Positions 38,004 through 54,400 of a stretch of 64,000 bases of DNA are shown in pieces; within the stretch, counting starts at the first letter, position 1; each line of letters starts with the position of its first letter. This DNA is from Bugulina stolonifera (Eukaryota > Bryozoa > Gymnolaemata > Cheilostomatida > Bugulidae). The notes under the pieces were generated by a model. That model saw nothing but the letters and a program-made list of their open reading frames with translations, was not told the origin of the DNA and ran no database searches. The position numbers were made by a program, and so were the translations under genes. The DNA is taken from positions 11,332,099 through 11,396,098 of the forward strand of contig OW285193.1 of NCBI GenBank assembly GCA_935421135.1, read 5' to 3'.

Positions 38004-39648
38004 ATGCTGCAAAACAAGACAGTGTATTTGGAATCTGGAGGCACGGCAATATGCGAGTACAACACAGACGACCTGAAGCTTTCCGCTCTCTGGAATATCA
38101 TCTTCATTCTGTCTCTGAGTCTCAATGCATTTGCTATCATTGGCAACTCTATCGTCATTTTGGCTTGCTTTCTGCAGAAGAATAAGCCACCCCTGCTTGT
38201 CTACATACACGCCTTAGCGTTCAGTGACCTGTTTTATGCTTTATTAGCTCCATTCTACACATATCGGTAAGTTCTCTTTCGACAACCTTAATAATTATTT
38301 ACAAAATCCAGTTCAATTTTTTGTGCAAGAAATACTTTTGGAGACCAAGGGCTGGAATTATGATTCACATAAACTTGCTAATTATTTTTAAGGTCATGAT
38401 TTACAATAATCCTGGAAACATATAATTTGAATTCAATGTCACACACTTGCTATGAACGTGTTCTGAAATCGCCAAAACATGTTCAAAGTACCTCTAACAC
38501 TGATATGTGATCAGATTGAACACGTAAATGTTTTACATGAATTTCGTGACAAGATCACGTGGAGCAACAAAATTTTTTGAAGCAAGATTGCAACATTACA
38601 TGTACATCAGTTCTACTGGTAAACACCTAACTCGGCGAGAAAGCTTTGATATTGTTGCATATCAGAAATGTAAAATCTGAAAAAATTTTCTTACACAATC
38701 CAGCTAAAATTATTGGTAATTTTATGGTTGCCATTGAAAAAATATATTGCTCCAAATAAATGTCCACTAATACAATATTTTCTTTGTCCTAGGTATGTGC
38801 TTCAACATTGGCCCAAGCTAATAATAAACTTTGGGCTAACTGGACGACTTGCACGCAGTGTGGCAGCATTTGGGAATGCCTTCGCTACTACATCTTGTTG
38901 GTTAGTTGTTGCGCTGACAATTGATAGACTAATATTGACAAGGTTTCCATTTCATGCAAGCAAACTAAGCACAGCAAGACGAGCGTACATATCCTCAGTA
39001 GTCATAGCTCTGCTCTCCTTCGGCTTCAACGGAGTTTGGATGTACGAGGTTTTTGATGCACCAATCACGGTGCTACCATGCAATGGTTACTACATCATCC
39101 CAAAGGAAGTAGTGAAAGCAGACGGATCTGTCTACATTCCAGTAAGATACCGTAAAGAATATCAACTCTACTCGATTGTAAGCGGTGTTATCTTCTTGTA
39201 TGCGCTGCCAACAATAATAATGATCATCTGCAACATCTTCATTGTGCAAAGGTTTACGAGGAAACCGATTGACAAGAAAAGAGCTAAGTCAGGTAGGTCA
39301 AAGTCAAAGCAGGCTGCAGAACGAAAGCTCACAAAGATGATCATCATCGTCAGCGTTATTTTTATGATCTGCAACATGCCAGACATAGCTACTCGCTTGA
39401 TGTGGAAGTTTCTGGCACCTTCCATTGTGAGTAAGGTCCAACCCATCGCCCACCTCTTCCTCATGGTAAATGTTGGTGCCAACTTCATCGTGTATTCACT
39501 CTACAACAAACACCTCTTCGCAGCGATTAAAGCACTCTGCAAATGCTGCCGTGGAGATCAAGTCACAACACAAGAGACCAGCAACAAGAGCGGACAAAAT
39601 TCTAACAGCAACTCAGACATTCCATCTGGTGAAAATATAGTATCCTAA
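38004..39648 (+). CDS. Class A (rhodopsin-like) G-protein-coupled receptor, peptide-receptor type
   Basis: Exons 38004-38266 and 38793-39648 (phase 2 join), 372 residues. Seven hydrophobic segments are seen. TM1 has IIGNSIVIL (the conserved N). TM2 has LAFSDLFYAL (the conserved D). The end of TM3 is TIDRLILTRFP in place of DRY. TM5 has LYALPTIIMIICN (the conserved P), TM6 has FMICNMPDI, and TM7 has NFIVYSLYNKHL in place of NPxxY. The N-terminus has an N-glycosylation site (NKT), and the tail is Cys-rich (CKCC, a likely palmitoylation site) then Ser/Asn-rich. FMRFamide- and related invertebrate peptide receptors are the closest by eye, but the ligand is unknown. The Cys normally present at the start of TM3 is absent, although the second extracellular loop still has one (LPCNGYY). 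Confidence 0.88.
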
Positions 39649-41277
39649 ACTCTTTACATTGTATACCATTTGTACAGAGTAGTTAAATTTAAGTCACTTT
39701 CTATTATCACTTGTGTACTTTTAAATTTCTTAAATGAAATTTTACACACGGATTATTGTTGTAGCACAATTTTAGCAATATTTTTACATATTTTGTACAA
39801 TTGTCTTCTTTCAATTTTACTGGTCAGCTACCTGCCAAATAGTAACACGGAGTATAATATTATATACTTTTACATTATACATGTATAATTTGAGGTCCCT
39901 TGCTGCTATTGATCAATTACCACTCAAGTTGGTCTTGAAATCATGTTTTAGCATTATGTTACATTGCTTTAGCATACATGTGCCTGTGGTCAGCTCTATT
40001 ATGATTATTGTAGTTGCTGAACATGTATTTCAGATGTTTCTCACTAATTTATGTAAAATAATGCCTGTAACACTGTTGTTAATAATAATATTGTTACATA
40101 TTTGAAATCAACTTTTTCGGTTGATATTGATCATGCAGGTAGGCCTATACTAAAGCCAATAAAAATTAATATTGTTTATTCCACTAGCTTTATTGCATAG
40201 CATACAGCTTATTTGGCTATATCAGGAAAAAATCTGGAGTAGAAGCTTAGCAAAAATATTCTGAATAGGAAATGGAGAAGCAACTAGATTGAATAACACT
40301 GCACTGGCCCTCAAGGCCAATACAGCATAAGCTGGTATGACATATCAGATTAGCAACATCCTGAAAACATTGTAATCAAATGATTCGGTTCTTCATCTAA
40401 TACCAATTATCTCAAGATTACAGATATTTTTATCTAAATTAATAGTAAGAAAGGCGACAGTAAAGTAGCATTTTAATCTCATGTAAGCTTATTCAGTGTC
40501 ACATGACTAGAAGGTGGGAAACTGGCAAACGTGAGTTAGTGATTTTTTACATCTCAAGTCCTCACCTGGATTGTCTTCTCTTGATTATCATTCATTCTTT
40601 TTGGCCAATTCCTACAACAAGCACCATATAATTCAACCACACACAGAGACTAAAACACTGGCCAGTGTTGAGTACAAGTATATTCACAATTCTTTCCTTA
40701 AAATACTTAATTTCTTGCGTCCATTTCCACATAATGACAATTTGTGTAGCCATGAAACTAATAAAATAAAACCAGTTAGCCATAGGTAAACCGCGAGAAT
40801 GTGTAGGAGAGAAGATTCACGCTCGCATAGGATTACCAGGGCTTAGCAAGTATCCTTAAAATTGTAAGGGAATATAGAGCCCGGAACTGTGGGATACAGA
40901 CAGGCATTAGGTATTCCTGAAACCACCTGCTTGCAATAACATTTGTAACATAGGAATTAATAGGCAGTGGCAAACATCTTAAGACACTAATAATCCAAGA
41001 TTAACCGAGCAAAGGGTGAAGGCCAATTAAGCCTAAGCTCTGACACAAATCATATGAACAACTTTCTCTAAAAATCAGTGACCTTGTGGCAAAAAATTAT
41101 TGTCTTTCTTCGCCAAATGTCAAAAAATGCAAATGTATAATTATAGAAGCCACGCTTTGCTCAAGTTTTGTATGAACAAGATGCGCTGCAGGGTGCATCA
41201 AGAAAGTACACTTGGTGCCATCAAAGAAGAGGATGGCAACAGCATATGCGTAGGGTTACTATAAGCTGAATTACAAG
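39649..41277. other. Convergent 3' region between the GPCR and SRM
   Basis: A plus-strand AATAAA lies at 40158-40163. There is no further exon on either strand, and open frames here are short and AT-biased. Confidence 0.5.
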
Positions 41278-45473
<4,196 letters not shown>

Positions 45474-48400
45474 ATGTTAAGTTTTTCCGGTATCATCAGA
45501 ATAGTTTTCTGGATACATTTATCAGCATGCCAGACTTCAAGACCTCGACCACAAGGTAAATAATTATAAATAATATATATTTATATTAAATTTTATTAAT
45601 ATTTACATTTTTTTATTATTATAATGATTTAATATGCAGCATATAATAAATTAAACAACATTTAGACTATACTTAATACTATACTAACTGTGACTAAAAC
45701 AATTATTAAAAGATATATTAATATAAATATTATGGTTTTATATTTATTCTATTTTATTTAGCCTAATAAATATATATTTAAATACAATACATTAGCATTA
45801 TAGTATTAATATAGACAGTAAACATTATAGTAGTTATAGCATTAAGTATATGGGACTATGTAATGTATAACATCAAATATCAAATAAATGATCCGGCCAA
45901 AGCGACATACTATGAAATTATGTAGGCCTACAGGCTACATGTATATGTGGTCCTTGATGTGGTTAAGAGATAAATATTAATGTAATAACGGTTGTAGTGA
46001 TAGGATAATATCTTATTTCTTAGGTTGCATTATTGTGAATATTAATTTGGATCCATTGAATGTAAATTTATCTATGATAATTTTTAAAGTTATTTGCTTC
46101 AAACTAATTAGGGGAGAGCGGGGTAAGTTGGGACGCGGGGTAAGTTGGGACAGGGCTGTTTCGGGTATTATGAGACCCATTGCATTTTTATGGTATGGAC
46201 CAAAGGTTAGACCAACATAAATAAACATAACCCACTATTTTGTTTTTTAAGTTGAATAAATATTTTTTGTGCAATTTGCAATAATGTAATATTTGTATGT
46301 TTGAGTAAATTATTTTTTCTTGACGAGTTTCTAATTTTCTTAATGAAAGAATGACCCCATAGTTTTGAAAATTTGCAGATAGAGACTCTATAACATCTAA
46401 TTAGAACAACTAAAGTTAAAATTAACTCAAGTCAAAAATTTTAATAAAAAATTGTGTTTTACAAAAAGTTGGGAGTGTGGGGCAAGTTGGGACGCTAGAA
46501 GTGGGGCAAGTTGGGACACCATTTTGTAATAATAAATTATGTTTGTGGAATGATATGAATCCAAGATGACACTGTAATTTCACCTTTTCACTAACTAAAA
46601 GTTGTTTGATGAATCTTGGATAGCATTTGACTTTGGTAAAGAACTCTAATCCTGTGTGGAGATGGCATTATAGGTAGTATTGATATTACTCCTTGTAGAA
46701 ACAGGTCAAACCTGACTCATTGCTATAACAGCTTTTGATCTACTTGTATATACATGTACTGTCCTAACTTTACTCATGACCCTGACAGCAGTAGCACCAA
46801 TTCAATGTATAAACTACATCCTTTTCCTACTCATACCTACACTTCGAACACCGTTTAATGCGCCTTTTGAAACCCCCACCAGACCAGCTAACACCATCAG
46901 GCAGCACCAAGCTAATAATCCGATAGATTATTAGGTATAATTTAGTTATAAACTTTGTGGGATTCACTCTTTGTTGTTCAAACTAGACAAGTAAGCTATA
47001 TACAATCAATGTCTCTCCACACTTATTGTTACCCAACCCCAGTTGAACTACCATCTTCGGTGAGAGTACCAAGGAATAGTTTAATCAAACATCATCGATA
47101 ATCTATTTACAAAGTTATAGGTTTTACATCTGTAAATATCCAATTTACCACTGTCTAAAACCCAGGAAAGGTAATTAGCACCAAGAGAAAGACGCAGGTT
47201 GGATCGACTCCATCGCATGAATGAGGCGGATTGACTACTATCGCCTGTGTCATGAATGCTGCCTTGAATTCTGAGTTGGGTTGCCAAGTGGAATTAAAAT
47301 TCAACAATCTTTTTTCTGCTCAATGATTTCATTTTATCTAGAGTGTCAGTTGTTCAATTGTACATCAAACTCTAATAATAATTATAGTAAACATCAGCAT
47401 CAACATTTTTGCCTATATTTTCTAGTATTGGTTTTTTTTCTGGTGTTTTGGTTTTATATTCTATCTATTTTAAGTGACAAACTTAAAGCTTAAGAAAATT
47501 TTGCTGTACCAAAATTAGAAAAATGGTCACCTACGATGCGCTAGTTTTTTATAGTTTTAAGTCTAATATGCACAAGTAGACTGGAACTTAGTCAAAAAAG
47601 AGCTTTATAAATTATCACAGCTAATAGAGCTATTATAAATTATTACACCTATAAGGCGCCAAACGAGTTAAGGGTTTTTCATGTTCAAGCAGGCATCCTC
47701 CTATTTTAACAAAGATTTACTTAACAAAAAAATTCTCTTTTACATCAAAACAATTTTCATACCTTCCTTAGACTATCTTGTAATAAAAAAAATTAAACAC
47801 TTCGAGTTTGAACTAAATTAAGGTTCAGCAGTTTTTTACAGACATGTTTTTTGACATATATACATGTGACAATAATTTTAAATATGTGTAATATTATTGT
47901 AACATTTCAATTCTATCTGTTCATGATAAAAAATGAGACTAATCTAAATCTAAAATCTATATTTTCAATGGTGTCCCAACTTGCCCCACCCCTGTCCCAA
48001 CTTACCCCGTCAGTGGGGTAAGTTGGGACGTTTGACATGCGCTGCCAAATCATGGATTACAGCACTATGCTGACTTATCAATGTGTGTGCTTCAGGTTAT
48101 AGTTAGACAACATATTAAAGTACCTCCATGCAAAAAATGATGGTACTATGACCTCTAGACTCCGTATTATTCCCAAAAAACCAAAAATTGTCCCAACTTA
48201 CCCCGCTCTCCCCTATAAATTATTATTATTCCCATTAGTTGATTGATTTTAAATATTTTCGCCGATATATATAGCCTAATTTGGAAAAGAACACATATAA
48301 ATGAATTACTAATTTGCATAGTGCAGAAAATAGCTTATGCTAGCGCAATCAAGACATTGGAGGTCTGTGTAATTTTTTCTAGCGAGCAAGTTTGCCCATG

Positions 48401-51400
48401 AATTTCTTGTGTCGTGCCTGGTGAGCATTGTGCACAGCTGTATATTAATTATTTCAGCTGTCCTAAAAATATTATCAAATTATTGATAAATCACTATAAA
48501 GCCAATTAATTTAAATTAAACTATCAGATTATTATAAATTGTGCAAAAGATATCAAGCACAATCCACCTAAACTGAGTGATGGGCATGGTCCAGCGTAAT
48601 TATCCGTGACTCAAAAGCATGAGCCATTCACTCTGCTATGTCAAACTAGTCGGTCTTTGATGGTTCATATGAAATGTGATAAGGAGATTAGGATAATCAT
48701 GATTGTGGGACTATGGGTGTGCATATCAGAACCGTAACGAATAAACTATTCTCAAAGTGAAACCTCAAAATTACTATCTATGGCAGCTCTTTATTTTCTC
48801 TTTAGAATTGCTTGTGATGACAGTGGCAACTGATGCTAACCATGATGGCTACGGACAGTTTCTAGCATCTGTGATACAACATGATATTAAATTAGAGGTA
48901 AGATACTAGATGTCTTGTTCTCTCTATAGTCTATCTTCAGAAGCATAAGTTAGTATTCAGTTGTCCAGAAAGTTCTCAGGTTACACTTGATTAACCACAG
49001 AATATGTATACGTGACTGCTCAGCATTCACTTGTGTAAAGTGCTTGTCATTTATTAGCAGATTATATCTAACTCCTACTGAGCCTATAATGTAGTCGACA
49101 ATGCATTTAAACACTAATCCCTATCTCGCCCTGGATCCCTTGAAAGTTGACTAATCCTATATAGTGCTGCCCTGTGGGTTGGTCACACTTGTGACACAAG
49201 TATGGAAATACTACTTGTGAATGCAAAGGATTCACACTACGGGGACTATTATAAGATGTCTTCTAATGCACTGGAAGATTCATCTGTCATAAACTTGAAT
49301 AGGCCTAATCAATTTTGTTTCCTTTTCAAATGTCTTCTTATCATTAAATTTTTACTGCAAGATTTCTGAAATTTATTTCTCATTAGTTATCTTAGATGTT
49401 TTGAATGTAGTCTTCGCATGATAATTCTATTTCTTCTATATGGCTTTTTCCTGGCATTTGAGAATAGTCAGTCTCACATTTAGATACAGGATGTGGTCAA
49501 GAGGTTGCAAATGTGATGCATGTAATGCGTTTACATATTTGATCATATCTGCTTGTGCTGATCATACCATGAGCACACGGCTTGGTATTTATGTTACAGA
49601 CCGTCGGAATAGGCATGGAGTGGACTGGTGGTGATATTGAGACCAAACCTGGTGGAGGAATGAAGGTGAATCTGCTAAAGAAAGCCGTAGAGAAATATAA
49701 GAATCGGGATGATCTGGCAATCCTTATCACTGATAGGTAAGGAGCATTATATGGCTGTATTCTCAGTTGCAGTCTTTGTAATCACATGTAATAGTAACTG
49801 ATGGAGGTACATTAGCATTATAAATATGTAATCAAAAGCATACCATTTTAATCAAGTAAGCATGAAAATTAGAGCTGAGATGTTTTTATGTGTTATAAAT
49901 CAGTAATATTTTCACTGTCATGAGCTACTAGTGTTTTTTTCAGAAAATTCAACTCAAAAATTTTGCTGGTTGGTCCAAGTTCTGTGTGTTGTTGTTTTAG
50001 TCTAGGTGGTTATTTAATGTTACAGCTATGATGCAATCATGCACGGAAGTTCTTCCAACATTCTGGATGCGTTCATGGACTTTCAGGCATCTGTAGTGTT
50101 CTCAGCAGAAGTATTCATCTGGCCAGATGACACCTTAGCTGTGAGTAGTGTACCAAATACATGTAACAACAGTAACTGTTTCATACTACCGTCACAATCT
50201 GCAAACAAATATAAATAGTGAATCTTAGAAACAATTCCACAGAATATTATTTATTCTAGCGCCAGAGTATGTATAACATGTAAGATAGGCTGAAATGGAT
50301 TACATTTTCTTTGATGCTGACCATGAAGGAGCGCGACTCTTCCAAAGCATTAATTCTGTGCAATACAGAGCTCTGTGCATCAAGTACAAAATGTTACCTG
50401 ACATTTTTATACCACATCATTGATATTTGACAAATGAACTCCTACCATTATGTGGTCGCATGGATAGCAGTCTGCTGATTGGCCAGGTATTCTTGCCGTC
50501 TGCCACCATATCAATTCGTCTCAAATAGCTGTCACATTTATCACTTCCTCTTCCTATTCCATGTCTTGTTGGCATGTCTCCACGCCATCTCTATTCCACC
50601 CAACATAGATATTTCCACAATATGTGGCTGTTACTAGCTATTGGTTGTGTTCTAATGAAAATACAATTTTTTATTTGCAAGTCTCCTGCTGAGAGTCAGG
50701 TGTACAGTTAAGTACGTCTTTTACTCTATCATACCTGATTATAATACTGCCTACATGACTGAGGACATAGCATCAATCAAGCACAGTGTTATTGTTACAC
50801 CTCTGTCTTATTGTTACACCGTGTGACTTGTGTATTTAATAGTCTAGGAAACCATTAGGGAAATGTGTGAACATCAGTTTGTGGACTATTAGGAACCCAG
50901 TCTTTTGCTAATTAGGAATGTAGACATAAACAGTTGAGCTGCATACACAGATAAACTTATAACAGTGTATTGTTCTGCTGTCTACGTGCAGCCTGGGGCT
51001 ACTTCACTGTGCTCAGCTCAGGCAGGTTGAAACTATACAACTATGTTACATGTTATTTTTGCCCGGTCTTGTAGATGTATGCAAATATTGCGAGCCAAAG
51101 AACTAATATATGTAGCAATCATTTTGTGATTAAAGTGCAATGTTTGGCTTGAGTAGGTGAAGTACCCACCCGTAAGAACAGGCGAATCAAGATACCTGAA
51201 CTCTGGAGGATACATGGGCTATGCTGACTCTGTTTACAAACTGCTAACTGACCATGAGATTGGAGATGGTGCTGATGATCAGCTCTACTTCACTAACTTA
51301 TTTATTGATGAATACCAGACACAGGTAAGAGAGGGCAACTCTGTTTAATACTTCTATTACATATAAGGAGAGGAACTCTAGTTAATATCCCACAAGATGA

Positions 51401-54400
51401 CACAGCCATATAACATACATGTATTACTGTCGGATCTTCATTTGAGAATAAATCATAGGGTTAATTCTATGGCATAAATGATTCCAATGACCTTACAAAA
51501 GTCATTATAGTAAATGTACTGCTGTACTGCTGCTATGCCAACATTCGAGCAGCAATGAGATGCTAGGGCAATGACTGTAATCACTATAGAACAGTCTTCT
51601 AAAGTGTTTATATAAAATAGAAGGCAAGACAACTTTAAATTGCTAGTTCATTTTAGCTGGCAGGGGTGGATAGTGTCGGGAGAGTCATCTGTTCTATGTG
51701 TTCATAACTGGTATATTTGTTATATAATGTTACAGTTGCATGGTGGTTCAACTTACTCAAAGGATGAGGCTCCTAAAGTTAGTCCAGCTGAGGCTATCGA
51801 TAAAATGTCCATTAAACTTGATAAGAGATCTACAATATTCCAGACCCTGAATGGAGTGCTAGGTAAGTATCATAAGTTTAATTACTCGCCTGTATGACTG
51901 TCATAGACTAACTCCTATGCATTCCAAACACAGTAAGTTACCAGTAGCTACCAGACAAATTAACCTTATTTCCACTCCATGGACAGAATGGGCTGATCAC
52001 CCTCTACCAAGTTACTAGGGCTAGGTCAATGTCTCCCCAAGAAGCAACCTTCCAATCCTATCCTACGGCTGAAGCATCTCATGTATATTGTGCGTCATAG
52101 ATGAGACTCTCTCAGACTGTCCTGTGACACTTATACAAAATGTTATATAGAGTTATTAAACAATGATATCTGTTTTTAGATCAAGTTGATATCAAGTACA
52201 AGAACTCTAAGAGTTATCTCTTTAATGTCGGCACAGGAACTAGACCCTTAGTCATTCACGGCAATGGACCAATTAAGGTAGGAGATGACGAAGTATCCGG
52301 TGTTCTACACAGCTCATTTTCTTTAAATTAAAAATTCTCACGAAGAAAGACTCCGCTTTAGCAACTTTAATCCAGTTTATAAATTTGAAACTTTAGAGTT
52401 AGATGAACAATTTATAAAAAATTTGATATTATTCATACTCAACTATCCATTAATAGATATGAAGCCTGTGGTAAACTACAGATTCCACTCTGTTGTCAAA
52501 CAGTAATGTGTGGTCTAATCGGATTGAATTCCTTCACTTTTTTCTTTTGTTTTCAATTTAAGATGGTTACGTAATTGTAGCACAAGTTAAACAGAATGGT
52601 ATCATATTTGAATGATGCATGGACTCCAACTAATGGCTGTCAAGGGTGCACCAAGAATAAGATAGATGTTAGCAATGCTAAAGAGTTGCCCACTCTCTTT
52701 ATGACTTTGATGGTAGAAGAGACAACTCCATTTCTCTACCATTGGTTTGATAGGATAGATAAATTGACCTATCCCAAGGACAAGCTGAATGTGTTTGTGC
52801 ATAACCAGGTTGGTAACTGTGACTTTCAGATGGCTCTGCCAATAATAAGTTGAAAGATAAAATATTTGTGCGCTATTATCAGTAGTTGATTTACTACAGC
52901 CAGTAGACTGTTCAATACTGCTAGAATTACGAAAACGTTTAATACAGCTTATCGTGTGCCACCAGTTGTCTGTCATAAGGTGATTAGTTTAGATAAAGAT
53001 GTAGATATGGCGTATAAGTATTTATTCTATTATCCTTTTATTATAGCAATCTTCACGGTGAGTGATATTTATGTTAATGCCTGTTTTTATGTTAAGCTAC
53101 ATTAGATGATATTTGATTCTATCTTGGTAGTTCAGCTAGAAACAATTCATATTCTACCTAATTTGCATCCACACATATCTTCATCTCCATAACAGAAGCA
53201 TGGGACCTCCATCACACCAACAGTAGATCCGTGTATTCTCTTTCGACAGTTTATTAGTACAATCAAGCTCTCATGTGACTAGGAAAATTGTCACTTTAAT
53301 GTAAGATGTAAAACCCAGGAGTTGTAATTTCTTCATCTCATCAGAAACAATTAAGTAATTGTGTCTCTCCATTAACATGTTCAGCTATCTGTATTCCATG
53401 GCGGCTGTGAAAGTCGCTGAAGGCGCTCCTCTACCACCGTAGATACCCTTGTCATGTTGCTAGCGTGGTGGAGGCCCCTTACCTACCCGAAATCTAAAGG
53501 ATATTTCGAATGCCTTAAATATTGATTGCTGGTTGATTGCTCCGCTGCCACTAGCTAGCTGTCATATACTTTTCTTGTGCCAGGAACCTTCATTGACTAA
53601 TTTAATTTGTAGCATTCCTATCATGAGAAACTTGTCTCTGCTTGGGTTGAGAAGAACAAGGACTCTTACAAGTCTATGAAATATATCGGCTCTGAAGAAG
53701 ATTTGAATGCCGCTGAAGGAAAGAATAAGGCATTGTAAGATGATTATCTAATGACTTCTTTACTCGGTAGTTTTTACTGCTGTGGATTTGTGTATTTTAT
53801 ATCAGATGAAGAACCATAGTAACTTTGCGACTTTTCTAATAATGCAATCAAGTAATATCCATCCATACCAGCTTTTCCCATGCACCTTTAGGCGAGGTAC
53901 CTTTTGGTGTCACCACTGCTATTCGTATGCACATAATTATGTTGTGTATCTGGCTCGCAGCAATTGATGGTGGTTGTAAAGGTGTATAGTACATGACTTG
54001 TATAATGTATTGTGTATAATTCTCATACTCGAACTTGTTCTCTGTCTGTTGCAGCCAGCAGTGTGTGGATGAGAAGTGTGAATACCTCCTCTCTATAGAC
54101 TCTGTAGCTCAGATCACTAAGAAGGATTTACTCGAGGATCTTGTGTCTATGAACAGGTAAGTTTGGAGGGAGGAGTACCATTCTACTCGGGACGTTCTGA
54201 ATTGCTGTTTTATCTTGCTAGCAAAATTTAACTTTGATTACCTACTGGTACTTGTTTAAAGTGTTTCATACTGGAGCTTAGTTGCTAGTTACTACTTGAG
54301 TGAATGACTGTTTTATACAGCTATATCTTGACTGTGGCAGTATTATTGTTTAATATATACAGCAACTCTTCCCAGACGTCCACTCAAATAGGAGTGGGGC

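Noticed and set aside
46035..46220. Open frames at the left end of the GGGGAGAGCGGGG element as a transposase fragment
   Set aside because: They are short translations of the terminal repeat and flank, with no transposase motif.
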